Shown here: positions 1-9,755 of the stretch, piece by piece
Numbering within the stretch: position 1 is the stretch's first letter
Layout: each line of letters starts with the position of its first letter
Source: Sperchopsis tessellata
Lineage: Eukaryota; Arthropoda; Insecta; Coleoptera; Hydrophilidae
Assembly (NCBI GenBank): GCA_033557685.1
Contig: JAWQRN010000280.1
Span: 1 to 32,315 of the forward strand
Direction of reading: 5' to 3'
DNA: 32,315 nucleotides
The notes under the pieces: model-generated
Seen by the model: the letters and a program-made list of their open reading frames with translations, nothing else
What the model was told of the DNA's origin: nothing
The model's database searches: none
Translations under genes and position numbers: made by a program

Positions 1-300
1 TTTTACAGCGTGGAAGAGTTCCTAAATTATCAATTCTAGTGATACTAAGTATATAAAAACTTGACTAGATGGGGTACACCGATTATGTTACACTACCCGA
101 GAAGAGGCCCGACGGATTCGATTGGGGCACAGGATCTGCAGCAGCACACAGTAGTGAATAATGAATAAGAGACTGTTTATTATGCTGTTGTTGGTGGATT
201 GTTTTGTAGTTTTGTGCATTATATTGACATGTCAAACCATGTAATTACCATGTAAACTTGAGAATAAATATCTATCTAAATATCTATCTATCTATCTGTC
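1..300 (+). repeat. Possible 3' tail of a non-LTR retrotransposon ending in ATCT microsatellite
   Basis: An AATAAA-like signal (gagaataaatatc, about 262-273) runs directly into repeated ATCT units (about 268-300, TATCTATCTATCTATC with small interruptions). Many insect non-LTR elements end in a short 3' UTR followed by a simple-repeat tail of this kind, so this may be the end of a plus-strand element whose body lies off the left edge. No reverse transcriptase motif is readable in bases 1-260, so it could equally be a plain microsatellite. Confidence 0.3.
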
Positions 301-1246
301 TAGGTAGTAAACTACTTTTCTTCTTATTATATCTAACAGTTTACATTAAAAAATGGTTATGGTATTACTATGTTTTCAATGACCATACCATATGAAGTTA
401 TGCACCTTGTTAAAGGTAATAATACAATTGTTTGTGCCATCTGGTTTTGGTTACATGCAAAATTAGTGATGACCACTTAGCGACACCTAGCTTTGGTTAC
501 AAAAATGTACTATGTATATTTGTTTACAAGTACTAAATTAGAAAGTGTGTAGGGCTTATCCAAAGCTGTTAGTGAAAACATAAAACACAATGTTCCATGT
601 TCTAAATACAACTTGTCTTAAAACTTGTGTCAAAGAGCAACTTCAACTCAAATTTCATATTCTAATTGCAGTTGTTCTAGATCAAGGTGTCACTGCACTA
701 TCGGAGTGCTGTTGCCTTCCAATTGAAAATGCTATAAGTTTTAAGATTTATGAATTTTGACAGTGTCATTCAATAAATGTAATTGTTTTTTCTATGAGCT
801 TATAAAATTAAAGGAGCTTACTGTTACTATTATACGTTACCTTAGATGAAATGGGTGTAATTGTTCGAAAATGTACGGGTTTCTAACTAAAATTTTTCGC
901 TCTATTAAAATACTGCAATTACTTCTAGAGTTAATAGTTCTAGTGTTATATGTTCTTGTTGGTGCAATATAAATATGCTTCTACAGTTTTAGAATATCTG
1001 ACTGCATTACTTACATAAAAATATAAATATATTTTAAATTTAGCAAATTATATATTTTCTTGGACATTCTTCTCACAAATGTGATATAATTACATTGTTC
1101 ATTAATTAATACTTGTATCTAAAGATTGCGATATATATAAATATATTATATGCGTCAATAATAACAGGAGTTTGTTTACTTTCATTTATATTTACGTTAA
1201 ATATATAATTAGTAAATGCAAAAACAACTTATAATTCTGCTCTTAC
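301..1246. other. AT-rich intronic/intergenic stretch, no gene seen
   Basis: This stretch follows the donor site of punt exon 2 on the minus strand and is probably part of the next punt intron. I looked on the minus strand for the next ectodomain exon (expected to start near a Gly-Cys-Trp motif) and did not find it. All reading frames are short and AT-driven. Confidence 0.5.
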
Positions 1247-1593
1247 TTTTAATGCAATTGTTTTATTTCCAGAAGGCTCCATCTTCCACAACACAAAACA
1301 ATGATTCCTTTTGCCATCCGGAGGTTGATCGCACTCAGTAATATCCGCACATCCAGGTCCAAACCCATTATTGGAAGGATCTGAACACATTGACGCATTG
1401 TAATACTCACACTGGGTAGTGATTTTTGCATGAGATATGCTATTTGTTACAGCTGCAGTGATGAGATCTGGATCTGTCAAAGTAGGTAAATGTTATGTCT
1501 TGAATAAAATCAAATCTTCTAATTATTACCTTTACACAATATTAATACAATAATAAACAAATGCAATCCTAATAACAGTCTAGATTCTCCCAT
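1247..1593 (-). CDS. punt: Activin/BMP type II receptor (Punt/ActRII-like), first two coding exons, partial
   Basis: Two exons are read on the minus strand. Exon 1 (1593 down to 1530) starts at an ATG and encodes 21 residues beginning MGESRLLLGLHLF, a basic-then-hydrophobic signal peptide. It ends at a G|GTAATA donor. A 56-bp intron (1529-1474) ends TTTGACAG. Exon 2 (1473 to 1247) continues in frame, the split codon giving Asp, and ends at a GTAAGA donor. Exon 2 contains CEYYNASMC, then a Cys-spaced stretch ending KRNHCFVLWK. This matches the N-terminal three-finger ectodomain of type II activin receptors (family pattern: Cys-Phe-Phe-Asn-Ala, then Arg-His-Cys-Phe-x-x-Trp-Lys). Two Asn-x-Ser/Thr sites (NAS, NKT) fit an extracellular glycoprotein. 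Known family role: ligand-binding Ser/Thr kinase receptor for activin and BMP. The rest of the ectodomain, transmembrane segment and kinase lie to the left of the window. The nearest alternative is another TGF-beta type II receptor such as Wit, but the Cys spacing fits ActRII better. Confidence 0.78.
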
Positions 1594-2203
1594 TTCCACT
1601 GTCTTTCCATAAACTTTTTGGATAATATGCACAAACAAAATTTTTTACGTATTATTTTGAACGCCAAACATGGATAACAATTGTCCTAGGTCCAGATCGA
1701 GGTGAAGTGAGCTATGAAATAAACTAATAAATTTACACCTTATTTTATTTTTTGTCATATTCCGGTAAACATACTTAAATAATATTTCAGTTATAATGTC
1801 ATACTACAAAGTACGATATTTTTCACTATCAAAAATACAAATTCCTGGGACAGCGAAGCAGAACTGGACTTCTTTTTGTACTAATGCCAACATTAGAAAT
1901 CTAATGAAGGTATGCGCATATCCTGATTCTACATTCATTGTAAAGAAAAAAGATCAAAATAATTGTAGCTACCTGGACCTTTCAGAGAAAATGCGAGACC
2001 CGGTGCAACTAATATTTTTAAGACCCTTCAAAATTTAAAATAAATTTGTGGGCAAGAAAATAAAATCAACGGTATTCAATATTTATTCGATTATAACATT
2101 TAATTAATTCACAGAAGCTTTGATTATTATTTCAGAATAATCTCAAATAGGAACTATCTGGAAATTAATGTGAGTGTTGGCAGTCCATTTAGTCTCCCCT
2201 GAC
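1594..2203. other. Upstream flank of punt; no supported gene
   Basis: This lies just upstream of the punt start codon, so the lower-coordinate part is presumably 5' UTR or promoter. No TATA box or initiator stands out. An 80-codon plus-strand frame (1796-2038) is present but resembles nothing I recognise and has no splice or coding-bias support. Confidence 0.4.
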
Positions 2204-2213
2204 TAGCCCTGGG

Positions 2214-2372
2214 CGATTATGAAATTTCGTAATCGATTATTGTAAAGACATCGATTATATTAATTAATCGATTAATAGAAAAAATCGATTAATCACATAA
2301 TCAATTACTCAAATAATTGACGATCGATTAATCGATGAACATTTAGTCAAATAATCGATCATCGATTAAGAA
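2214..2372. repeat. ATCGAT/TAATCGATTA motif cluster in the hAT subterminal region
   Basis: Within about 150 bases there are eight copies of ATCGAT, most inside TAATCGATTA-like palindromes, on an AT-rich background. hAT elements commonly carry clustered short subterminal motifs that bind transposase, and the position just inside a hAT-like terminus fits. Slippage of a short palindromic repeat is the alternative. Confidence 0.6.
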
Positions 2373-3116
2373 GTCTAAAATTTAAACCTATCTTTTATTT
2401 ATCCTAATGCGTAATTATAATAACCAACATCCTCGTTCTTATGTTTTATTTTGCATGTGTAGAACAAAGTATATGTTGAAAGGAAAATTTCTAGTCGCAT
2501 ATTAAGTTTGTTACAAGGCTTCTACTTCAAATCCTCTGACTAACATTAAATCATGTACGATATTTTTTTTACTCTTTACGTCTTTCTATGGAGCCTTACA
2601 AGACCCGTGTCGGATGACTCGATGCGTTTATTTTATGAAGTGTTGACGATGATTCGGCAGCCCCGATGTACTTGCTTCCTTGGTAGACTTTTGATATACT
2701 GTTTACTTTTACATTTGTTTGTTTTTGTTTTTTTTATCATTTCAATCGAAAAAAAATCAGGTTATATAGAGTATATACATTTATAAATTTTCTCATTATA
2801 ACGAAATTATATCATTAATGCAGGTAAGCATGAATAGATATTTTAATTAAGTACGAAAGATATACACTAAAATGTTTTGTAGACATTTATTTAAATTGAG
2901 TTACATAATGGTTCATCACTCCCTCACAGCTTTGTCCATATTCGACGATATCGTATCAGAAATATGTCTGGATTTTATTATATGAAGACAAAATTGATCC
3001 CAACATTATGTTTGACGTTAATTTCATTTTATTTTTTTTTGTATCTGAATAACAACTTTATAGTTTAGAAGAGTAGTGCAGTTTTATTTTCACAAAACTG
3101 AAAAACAAAAATTAAA

Positions 3117-3293
3117 ATGGGTAGTAGCGTATGCGGAAGAAAGAGGAGGATTGTATGGAATTATTTCATAAAAGCGTCGGTGCGAAATGTATTAAATGTA
3201 TTAAAGAATACAACTAATTTGAAGAATCATCTTAGAACAAAACATCCATTTTTATATGCAGATAGCAGAAATCTAAAAATAGACGGTACGTAA
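3117..3293 (+). pseudogene. hAT transposase N-terminal BED zinc finger fragment
   Basis: The ATG at 3117 opens a 58-codon frame ending in TAA at 3291-3293. It contains IVWNYFIK near residues 12-19 and TNLKNHLRTKHP near residues 38-49. These are the flanks of a BED finger (aromatic Trp-x-x-Phe start, then Asn-Leu-x-x-His-Leu-x-x-x-His). The Cys-x-x-Cys pair expected between them is not present in this frame (VRNVLNVLK instead), so the finger has lost zinc ligands. The end, GACG|GTACGT, could also be read as a splice donor. It is the N-terminus of the hAT element whose other pieces lie at 5154-5877. Confidence 0.7.
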
Positions 3294-3308
3294 AAAAGGT
3301 AAGCAATT

Positions 3309-3800
3309 TTATTTATATTGAAATATTTTACGTGCACCTTGTCCAAAGACAACTCGTGCAAGTGTTTGTTGTTGGGTGGTTTCTTGCACAGATGATCCGT
3401 ATGCCATCAAGAACAGGTGTATATACTGATCCCAGTCGCGCTGATGTCTAGAAACAAACTTGGATAAATACATCCCCATGGTTCTATTCATCATTTCGAC
3501 CATTTCATCGGACTGAGGATGTAGTGGAGTCGTCCTGGTTTTCTTGATTCTCATCATCTTGCACAAGTTCTAGAAGAGGGTGGATTCGAAGTTTCTGCCC
3601 TGGTCGGAGTGCAATTCCAAGGCTACACCAAATCGGCTAAAGAATTGCCTCACCAGCGCTTCAGGAACTCTGGTCGCCTCCTGCTTGGGGATTACATAGG
3701 CCTCATACCATTTGCTAAAATAGTCCATGGCAACCAGAATGTATTTGTTATCAGCTTCTGCGTCTGATTCTTTCTAATGGGCTTCCTACATTATATTTCT
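3309..3800 (-). pseudogene. Gypsy integrase core fragment
   Basis: Read right to left: SPLER (about 3790), then YILVAMDYFSKW (about 3750), LELHSDQGRNF (about 3620), TPLHPQSDEMVE (about 3530) and WDQYIHLFLMAY. The second Asp (SDQG) and the Glu after HPQS, two of the three catalytic DDE residues, are visible. The short segment holding the first catalytic Asp (usually Asp-Ile-x-Gly-Pro) is missing between SPLER and the DAEADNKY stretch. Ser-Asp-Gly has become SDE, and an in-frame TAG follows ESTLF. It is a dead copy. Confidence 0.78.
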
Positions 3801-3839
3801 TCAGAGGAGCTTTCTTATTTTCAATGAGGCCATTATTGG

Positions 3840-4072
3840 CAGCACACTTGTCGCATTTCCTACACCATGTTTTGACATCTGCATGGCAATTCACCCAGTA
3901 GAATCTCTCTCACTTTATCCAGGGTCTTCTTGACTCCCAAATGTCCTCTGGCCACAATATCATGGAGTTCTCTCAGGACCTCGGAAATTCTCACTCTTGA
4001 AAGCACCAACTGCATAGTCATAACTCTTCCATCGGAACTTTCCAAGGTGCGTTTCAGGAGTCCATTTTCCAA
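3840..4072 (-). pseudogene. Gypsy integrase N-terminal (H2C2) fragment
   Basis: The frame contains VLRELHDIVARGHLGVKKTL followed by DKVRE, the typical run into the integrase HHCC zinc finger (His-x3-4-His segment). The paired cysteines that complete the finger (Cys-x-x-Cys-Asp-x-Cys region) are readable in another frame at about 3880-3845. It belongs between the RNase H remnant and the integrase core of the same Gypsy fragment. Frameshifts at both ends make it non-functional. Confidence 0.7.
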
Positions 4073-4159
4073 CTTAAGAGTATTCCACTGAGCCTAATAG
4101 GTCTTCACGACTGAGTTGTGGTCAGATATTTATCCCCATTGGGGACGTTGTCCTTCTTC

Positions 4160-4567
4160 CTACCATCGATAGATTGGTTCGATGTCTGGGTCATTTCTTT
4201 GGTCAGTTTGCACCTTGTCAGTATTCCAATCATCTGGGTATAAAGTAGTTCGGGCGATTCCCTGGTTTAGCTTCCTGGCGGCTACAGTGGCTGCATTCTG
4301 CTGGGCACGGTCTTCGAGAAAGGGCATCGGCATTTGGATCTTGCCTTTCCTATGCTCCGGTAAAAAATGATATCTCTGCAGCCTTTCGATCCATCTAGCA
4401 ACCTGACCTTCTGGATTCTTGAATTGAAGTAGCCATTGGAGGGTCAAGGTATCGTCGATTTGAGGTAAAGGGTAACAGTCCTTCGTGAGAGCATTGAGAC
4501 GTCTGTAATCCACACAAAATCGTGTAGAACCATCCGTCTTTTCACCAACACAACTGGGGAAGCACAA
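4160..4567 (-). pseudogene. Gypsy RT/RNase H ORF with large in-frame internal deletion
   Basis: This 135-codon frame starts in the conserved Gypsy RT block (KTDGSTRFCVDYRRLN, then YPLPQIDDTL). It passes directly into the RNase H C-terminal block (TLQWLLQFKNPEGQVARW) and then a HRKGK segment. In intact Gypsy pol the RT palm and most of RNase H, a few hundred residues including the YxDD box and the RNase H acidic residues, lie between these two blocks, so they are deleted here without a frame change. The join is at Thr-Leu, which occurs on both sides and suggests a microhomology-mediated deletion. Upstream RT sequence (HRIDTGGTIPIRR and MQEQNVIELSSSPCASPVV) is readable at about 4700-4560 in neighbouring frames. 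No enzymatic activity is expected. Confidence 0.8.
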
Positions 4568-5153
4568 GGACTACTGGATAACTCTATCACATTCTGCTCC
4601 TGCATTATTTTAAGAAGTTCCACAGTTTCTTCTCTTTTGGGCCATGGCAGTCACCTGGGATTTCGTCTTATAGGAATTGTTCCTCCAGTATCAATTCGGT
4701 GTTGGACCAGGTCAGTTACCCCATAGTCTTTTTCGAAGGCGGCGAAGAAATTCTGGGAAATCCGGCCAGCTGCATACGCAGGTGTGCAAGCTGGATTCTT
4801 CGAATTTCGGTAATAACGCTTATCTTACAACACCTGCATTGTTACTAGCTCGATATCAGACATAAGGGCGGCAATATTTTGTAACCGTATTTTAAGCTTC
4901 AAGCCTTGTATAGATAAAATAAAAGTCATTCAGGTTGTTTTTGCACATTCTTGGGAGATTGGGGGAGAATTTAAACAATTTAAGGTCAATTTAAATTTGC
5001 CGATTAAAAAGATATCATCATATTCAAAAACTATATGGCGGTCTCTCCTCCATTTGATGGAGGTAATAATTGAACAAAACCTTGCACTCATTTCTTTGCA
5101 TCAAACTTTTAAAAAGGGACAATATAAAAGAAATATTTTAGATAACTCTAGTT

Positions 5154-5877
5154 GAGATGAAGGAAATAATTGCATGTCTAAACCCAATAGAGTAAATATG
5201 CGAGCATTTATCAGCGGAAAAGTTTGTTACCGCCAGATCTATGATTCCACTAATGAAGAGTCTAAGAAAATTAAATTTTAAATCCAGATGCAGACTTCAT
5301 TACTAACACAAATAAAATTTGAAGTGTTTATCTCGAAGTTTTACGTAAAAGATATATAAACAATAAAACAACGTATGAATTATTAAAAGCGTGTACGTTT
5401 CTAGATGCGCGCTTTAAAAAACGCATATTTCAGAGACGATGTAGCAATAATCAATTTTATAAAAGAAATTTGTAATTCTCTAAATATTCACGAAGTAGCA
5501 ACCTCAAACACCAAAACTAAAAAAAAATTAAATTAACTAGATTGGCTGCCATCTCAAGTTCTAATATGAGCGAATGTTCGGAGCAAAAAACGACTTCCGA
5601 AACTGAAATTCAAATCTCCTTAAAATACCCGGAAGTAGACCTGACGGTGGAGCCCCTACTTTGGTGGAATTCAGTCGAAATTTTGTTTCCACGTCTTTAT
5701 GAATTATCAAAAAAATATTAGTGTATTCCCGCAACAAACGTACCCTCGGAATGAGTTTTTAATAAACGCGGGCTTATTGTTATCGACAACAGAGCATCAT
5801 TGAGAGGTGAGCATGTGGAACAATTAGTTTTCATGGCTATGAATAGAGAGTACATTCCATTCAATATTACAATATAA
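5154..5877 (+). pseudogene. hAT transposase middle and C-terminal dimerisation domain, decayed
   Basis: A first stretch (from 5154) reads EMKEIIACLNPIE, stop, then CEHLSAEKFVTARSMIPLM, a conserved segment of the hAT catalytic region. FLDARFKKRIF follows at about 5395-5430. From about 5611 one frame reads YPEVDLTVEPLLWWNSVE, FPRLYELSKKY, stop, CIPATNVPSE, stop, and RASLRGEHVEQLVFMAMN, ending with TAA at 5875. This is the hAT C-terminal dimerisation domain (hallmarks WW..., FP.L..LA.KY, PATSVPSER.FS, LVFL). The second stop replaces the Arg of PSER through a CGA-to-TGA change, typical of CpG decay. It belongs with the BED finger at 3117. Confidence 0.82.
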
Positions 5878-7479
5878 AAATATTATTCTTATTTTTTAAA
5901 TGTTAGCAATTAAATCTACAAAACGGGAAATTTTGTAGTATTCATTTTACGAGAAAAATATTGTGCCAATCTTACAATGTGCATTACTCTACATCTAAAA
6001 TGGTATACAAAATGTTTAGTGTTTAACTAAATCTTAATCTTAATCTATTTTATAATAATACAAAACTAAATTTCATTTGAACAAGCGATCATTGTTTAAA
6101 GAGTTGGGCTCAACGTTTTAATCAAAGAAGCGAGATAGTGGCGTACCTACAATGGTGCCATCATTTTAGCATTTTTTTTTGTCTAACGGAATCTCAAATA
6201 TTTTATAAAAGTATAAAAACATCAAAACAATATCGTAGTCTACTGATAAATGCTCCAGTTCTGACATTTTATAATTGTATATCTCAAATGGAAATAGCTA
6301 TTCTTCACCTATACAATTTCATAACGCGGCTACTTAGCCGATTTCTCAAAATCCGTTAATAAATTTAAATTTCAAAAACTATCACGCTTGATCTAATGAA
6401 CATTGACATTAACCTATAAAATTCAAAAAAATTCTCATTTGTTTAATTTTTTTTTTTGATTATACTCAATGATAAATTAAACATTTTGTATGCCATTTTA
6501 AATGTGGAGAAATGCATTTTAAGATTGGAATTATCGTTTTCTCCTGAAATGCATAATAAAAAGAATCCCATTTTATTTGTATCACATTGTTGTTATATTG
6601 TATTTGAGTTGATGTTTATGATGGGTAATTTGGAAATCCAAGAGAATATAACCGATAAAGTCGCAGCATTAGCTGAACGCCTTCATTTATAATGAATTGT
6701 ATATTTTAAAATAATATACACATGAAATAAAATACAATCATATTTTCAAGTATAGATTTATAAGAACTTTGACTTTTATTGATTATTAGTTTTGCAAATA
6801 AATCTTAACCATTTTCATTCAATAAGTACATATTGTTTACAAATATTTAAAAATTTGTCATATGTTTGTTAATTACATACCTATTGTAAAATAAATTCTT
6901 ATAAGAATTGCTTGAGAAGATGAATTCTAATGCAATTTGTATATTTTTTAAGGAAAATAATTAATTTGCCTAAATTTAAAATGAGTAATATTTTCAAAAA
7001 TGATTAGAATCTCTTCTTGGTGAGAAAGCAATGGTATACAAATATTACGAAATTATATGATTCTTTTAGAATTCAACGTCTCACTTTAACTATAGACATT
7101 TTATAGAATTGTAGTTTTTAATTTTTCGTAAGAATTTTGATTTGTTTTAATTTGTTAAAATTTTCAATAAAAGTTTCGAAAAAACCTACATCGTTTTTTT
7201 TTATAATAGTAATAATATTGTGTAAATAATATATTATTCTTACGGATGGACCACATTTATATGCTAACATAATGGGTTATATAAATAAATAGAACATACA
7301 AATGCTTTCATGTTCATATATTTCCTTGAACCATTTCATTAAATTTCCATAAAACTTCAAAAAAATTTCAAATGGAAGAAATTGCTTGAAATCGACGTGT
7401 AAGTCCATCTTTTACTGATAATTTTGTCTAAATGAAAATATTCTTCAGCAGATTTTTGGTCTTTTAATCGATAATTTAT
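5878..7479. other. AT-rich spacer, no gene recognised
   Basis: This is AT-rich DNA with only short frames, the longest being 73 codons at 6138-6359 and 78 codons at 6456-6692. Neither shows a recognisable motif or splice context. The first part may hold the unmarked right end of the hAT element, but no complement of the left terminus was found. Confidence 0.45.
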
Positions 7480-8902
7480 TTTAAATTCTGTAGAGATTGA
7501 ACTGACTTCCATGTTTTCTTAAGTTGTTCTATATCTATAATTAGGTTCTCAATATTAAATTTTTTTTTACATCCAATGTTGCTTTACGGGATTCGTTAAT
7601 GAGATTCGTTTGATGTAATGAAACTAGTATTTTCAGCCAAGCTGTAGACATAAGAGCACAGTCAAATTTTGACAAATATTTTTCAAAAGCAGGAATCTGT
7701 GTTTGTGCATCAACGGGAAGGTTTCTAAATAGATTTCATTCAAAGCAGATCGCAGACTTCAAATTTAGAGCTACTGATTACGCTGTTAACCATCTTGTTT
7801 TAGAAATGTTGTGTAAGGAATAGCGTGCAAAATGTTTTATTTTAAACAAATTATAAATTTGTTGGACAGTACCAAAGAAAGTTATTGCTTCTTTGCAAGG
7901 TTCTGCTGAATCCACTCCGACAAGATTTAAAATATGGTTTCCACAACCAGATAATTTACAATTGCTATTTTCACGCAAAAGAACTGCTTGCACACCACTA
8001 TACTTTCCTACTATATTAGCTCCGTTATCATAGCCTTGTTCCAGTTTTTAAAATTCAATTTTAATTCCTGTATCAAATTGAAAATTCAGCAGCAGTTTTA
8101 TCAGAAAATTTATCAATGCATATAAAACGTTTTTCAATTGAAAATTCCAATTCGCTAAACTTGACCTAACGAATAGTTAATGTCCTTTCTTCCTTATGAG
8201 ATGAATCTGGAATTGCATTAGTAACAATTGCAAACTATTTAGCCTTTTTAACTTCCTCAATAATCGCGTTTTTGAACAAACGAGCCTCAAATATTAATAA
8301 GCTCGGTTTGTATTCTCATAGAAAGATAATGAATCTGCATTCTCTTTTGTCTTATTGTGCAGCTCGAACTTTTGAATCATGCTCCGCTAATATTGAATCA
8401 TACTTAACAATTCAACTAATTCAAGAAAATTAACATTATGTGGACTTCCAATGCGTGCATCAGATCCAAAAAACGCTAGCCCTCTTTCAGAGAGAAAAAA
8501 ATATTATATCAAGATAGCGGTTCAGCAGCTTTTTCCAATGTTTTTGGAATTCCTTTTACTGATAAATATCGGCATGTTGTAAATATGTTTCACTCACATA
8601 AAATAAATCTTGTAATTCCGTTTCGACTCTAGCAGTATTACTATCTTCAATTAGTAGAGCTTCTCCGTCTTCTGTTTTAATTTTGTCAATATTTTGCACT
8701 TCTGTTTCATTTACACTATTCCGATGGTCTGTCACAGTCACATTACTACTGCTGCTGCTTTCTTTTTGAAATAACGTTTCTGATTTTTCTGTAGTCGTTT
8801 TATTATGAAACAACTCGTTATCGGGGTTAATTTCTTCATTGCAGGTTCATTAATTTCTTTCTTGTGCCTCTTGCTTGCACCACTTTCAAAATGTCTCTTC
8901 AT
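7480..8902 (-). pseudogene. Decayed ZMYM1-like / DUF4371 hAT-family transposase
   Basis: An ATG at 8902 starts MKRHFESGASKRHKKE, the usual N-terminus of TTF-zinc-finger transposases (basic Lys-Arg-x-x-x-Ser-Gly-x-x-Lys-Arg). After a frameshift near 8815 an 85-codon Ser/Glu-rich linker follows (8813-8556). Then come FFGSDARIGSPHNVNFLELV (about 8480-8410, a DUF4371 hallmark) and QGYDNGANIVGKYSGVQAVL (about 8040-7975, the most conserved DUF4371 motif, with its acidic Asp). Next are CGNHILNLVGVDSAEPC and ISKTRW (7993-7778). Weaker C-terminal similarity continues to about 7480. Several frameshifts and stops break it, and parts of the middle region are poorly readable. In the family this is a cut-and-paste transposase with an RNase H-like fold, sometimes domesticated as ZMYM1. 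This copy is dead. Confidence 0.8.
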
Positions 8903-9559
8903 CTTAAATATCCTATTAATATTTTAACAATGAATAATAAAATAAAAATAAAATGTGTATAAATACTGGACGAATCACATAAGAGTACGACCCTGACGAA
9001 TCAATTTTCATGGCTAAGGTGCAATAAATTTTAAGTTTTCAACATGTAATTTGGACATTTATTAAGCGGAATTTGTCAATTCAAATAATTTATTCTTAAT
9101 ATCAGAGGTTTTAAAAAACATGCATGTACTCCAATAAAGAGGATATTAACATAGTAATAAAATTCGATAAATGATTAATAGTAAAAACACTTTATAAAAT
9201 GTAAATAACTCACCGAAAACAATATATGAGTGAACTTCACAGAACGGAATGTTGTTTGTAAACAAGTAAGTCTATGGAAGAATATGCACATAAAAGACGC
9301 AGAAACTTACGCAAAATTTGACAAAACTGACACTCGAACAGTATAAAAATGTGTATACAAATGGGGGAAGGCCCGCAGGAACGGCGAAGCGGGACAGCGG
9401 GGTTCTACCATTTTTGTGATTGTAAGGTGCTGCAACCTTGAGAAAAACACAGGAAATACTAGTCCTTGTTGGTTTATATATATGGTTGTCCAAAGTGTTA
9501 CGAGATCGGTAAATTTATCCCCAGATTTGGCGGTTCTAAATTACACAAATATTCGAATA
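8903..9559. other. Upstream flank of the ZMYM-like element with a small GC-rich patch
   Basis: Mostly AT-rich and non-coding. An unusual GC-rich segment (about 9365-9405, with alternating runs of C and G) stands out against the surroundings. It lies upstream of the transposase start and could be a terminal or subterminal part of that hAT element, but no paired repeat was found on the other side. Confidence 0.35.
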
Positions 9560-9755
9560 AACTCATTCTAAAATCAGGCAAAGTCATCTTTAACATTATG
9601 TATTCTGACAACATATTGAAGAATTCAAAGCAGCGATACATACAAATCGTTTTATACACATCTAGTCGATGGATAGGATATACATAATCAGTCTTGTTTC
9701 TTGTGGCATATTTTTAACAAAAATTTGAAAATTTTTAAATTGGAAAATTAAAATA

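Larger units (their letters stand above)
3309..4860 (-). mobile_element. Ty3/Gypsy retrotransposon pol fragment, no LTRs seen
   Basis: In minus-strand order the fragment carries the start of reverse transcriptase (about 4850-4480), an RNase H remnant, an integrase zinc-binding (H2C2) remnant (4072-3840) and the integrase core (about 3800-3309). Protein similarity is good over short runs, but several frame changes and deletions break the polyprotein. It lies inside the hAT element on the opposite strand, so it arrived after it or was captured by rearrangement. No LTR, primer-binding site or gag is visible. Its integrase and RT differ enough from the element at 25330-30109 to be a different Gypsy family. 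Confidence 0.8.
2204..5877 (+). mobile_element. Decayed hAT DNA transposon (BED-finger type), interrupted by a Gypsy fragment
   Basis: The left end is a hAT-like terminus (tagccctgggcgatta at 2204) followed by an ATCGAT-rich subterminal region. Plus-strand transposase pieces then follow in the expected order: BED zinc finger (3117-3293), a middle segment with SAEKFVTARSMIPLM (about 5154-5276), a FLDARFKK motif (about 5395-5430), and the C-terminal dimerisation domain (about 5611-5877). A minus-strand Gypsy fragment occupies 3309-4860 between the finger and the middle segment. In-frame stops and frameshifts show the element is dead. No matching right terminal inverted repeat was found, so the right boundary is only the end of coding similarity. 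Confidence 0.75.

Noticed and set aside
240..300. CRISPR-like or other structured array in the ATCT repeats
   Set aside because: The unit is 4 bases with no spacers; it is a microsatellite.
1796..2038. 80-codon plus-strand ORF divergent from punt
   Set aside because: No recognisable domain, no splice or promoter evidence, and such lengths occur by chance here.
6138..6692. Two plus-strand ORFs of 73 and 78 codons
   Set aside because: Low-complexity hydrophobic/AT-driven composition and no motif matching any family I know.
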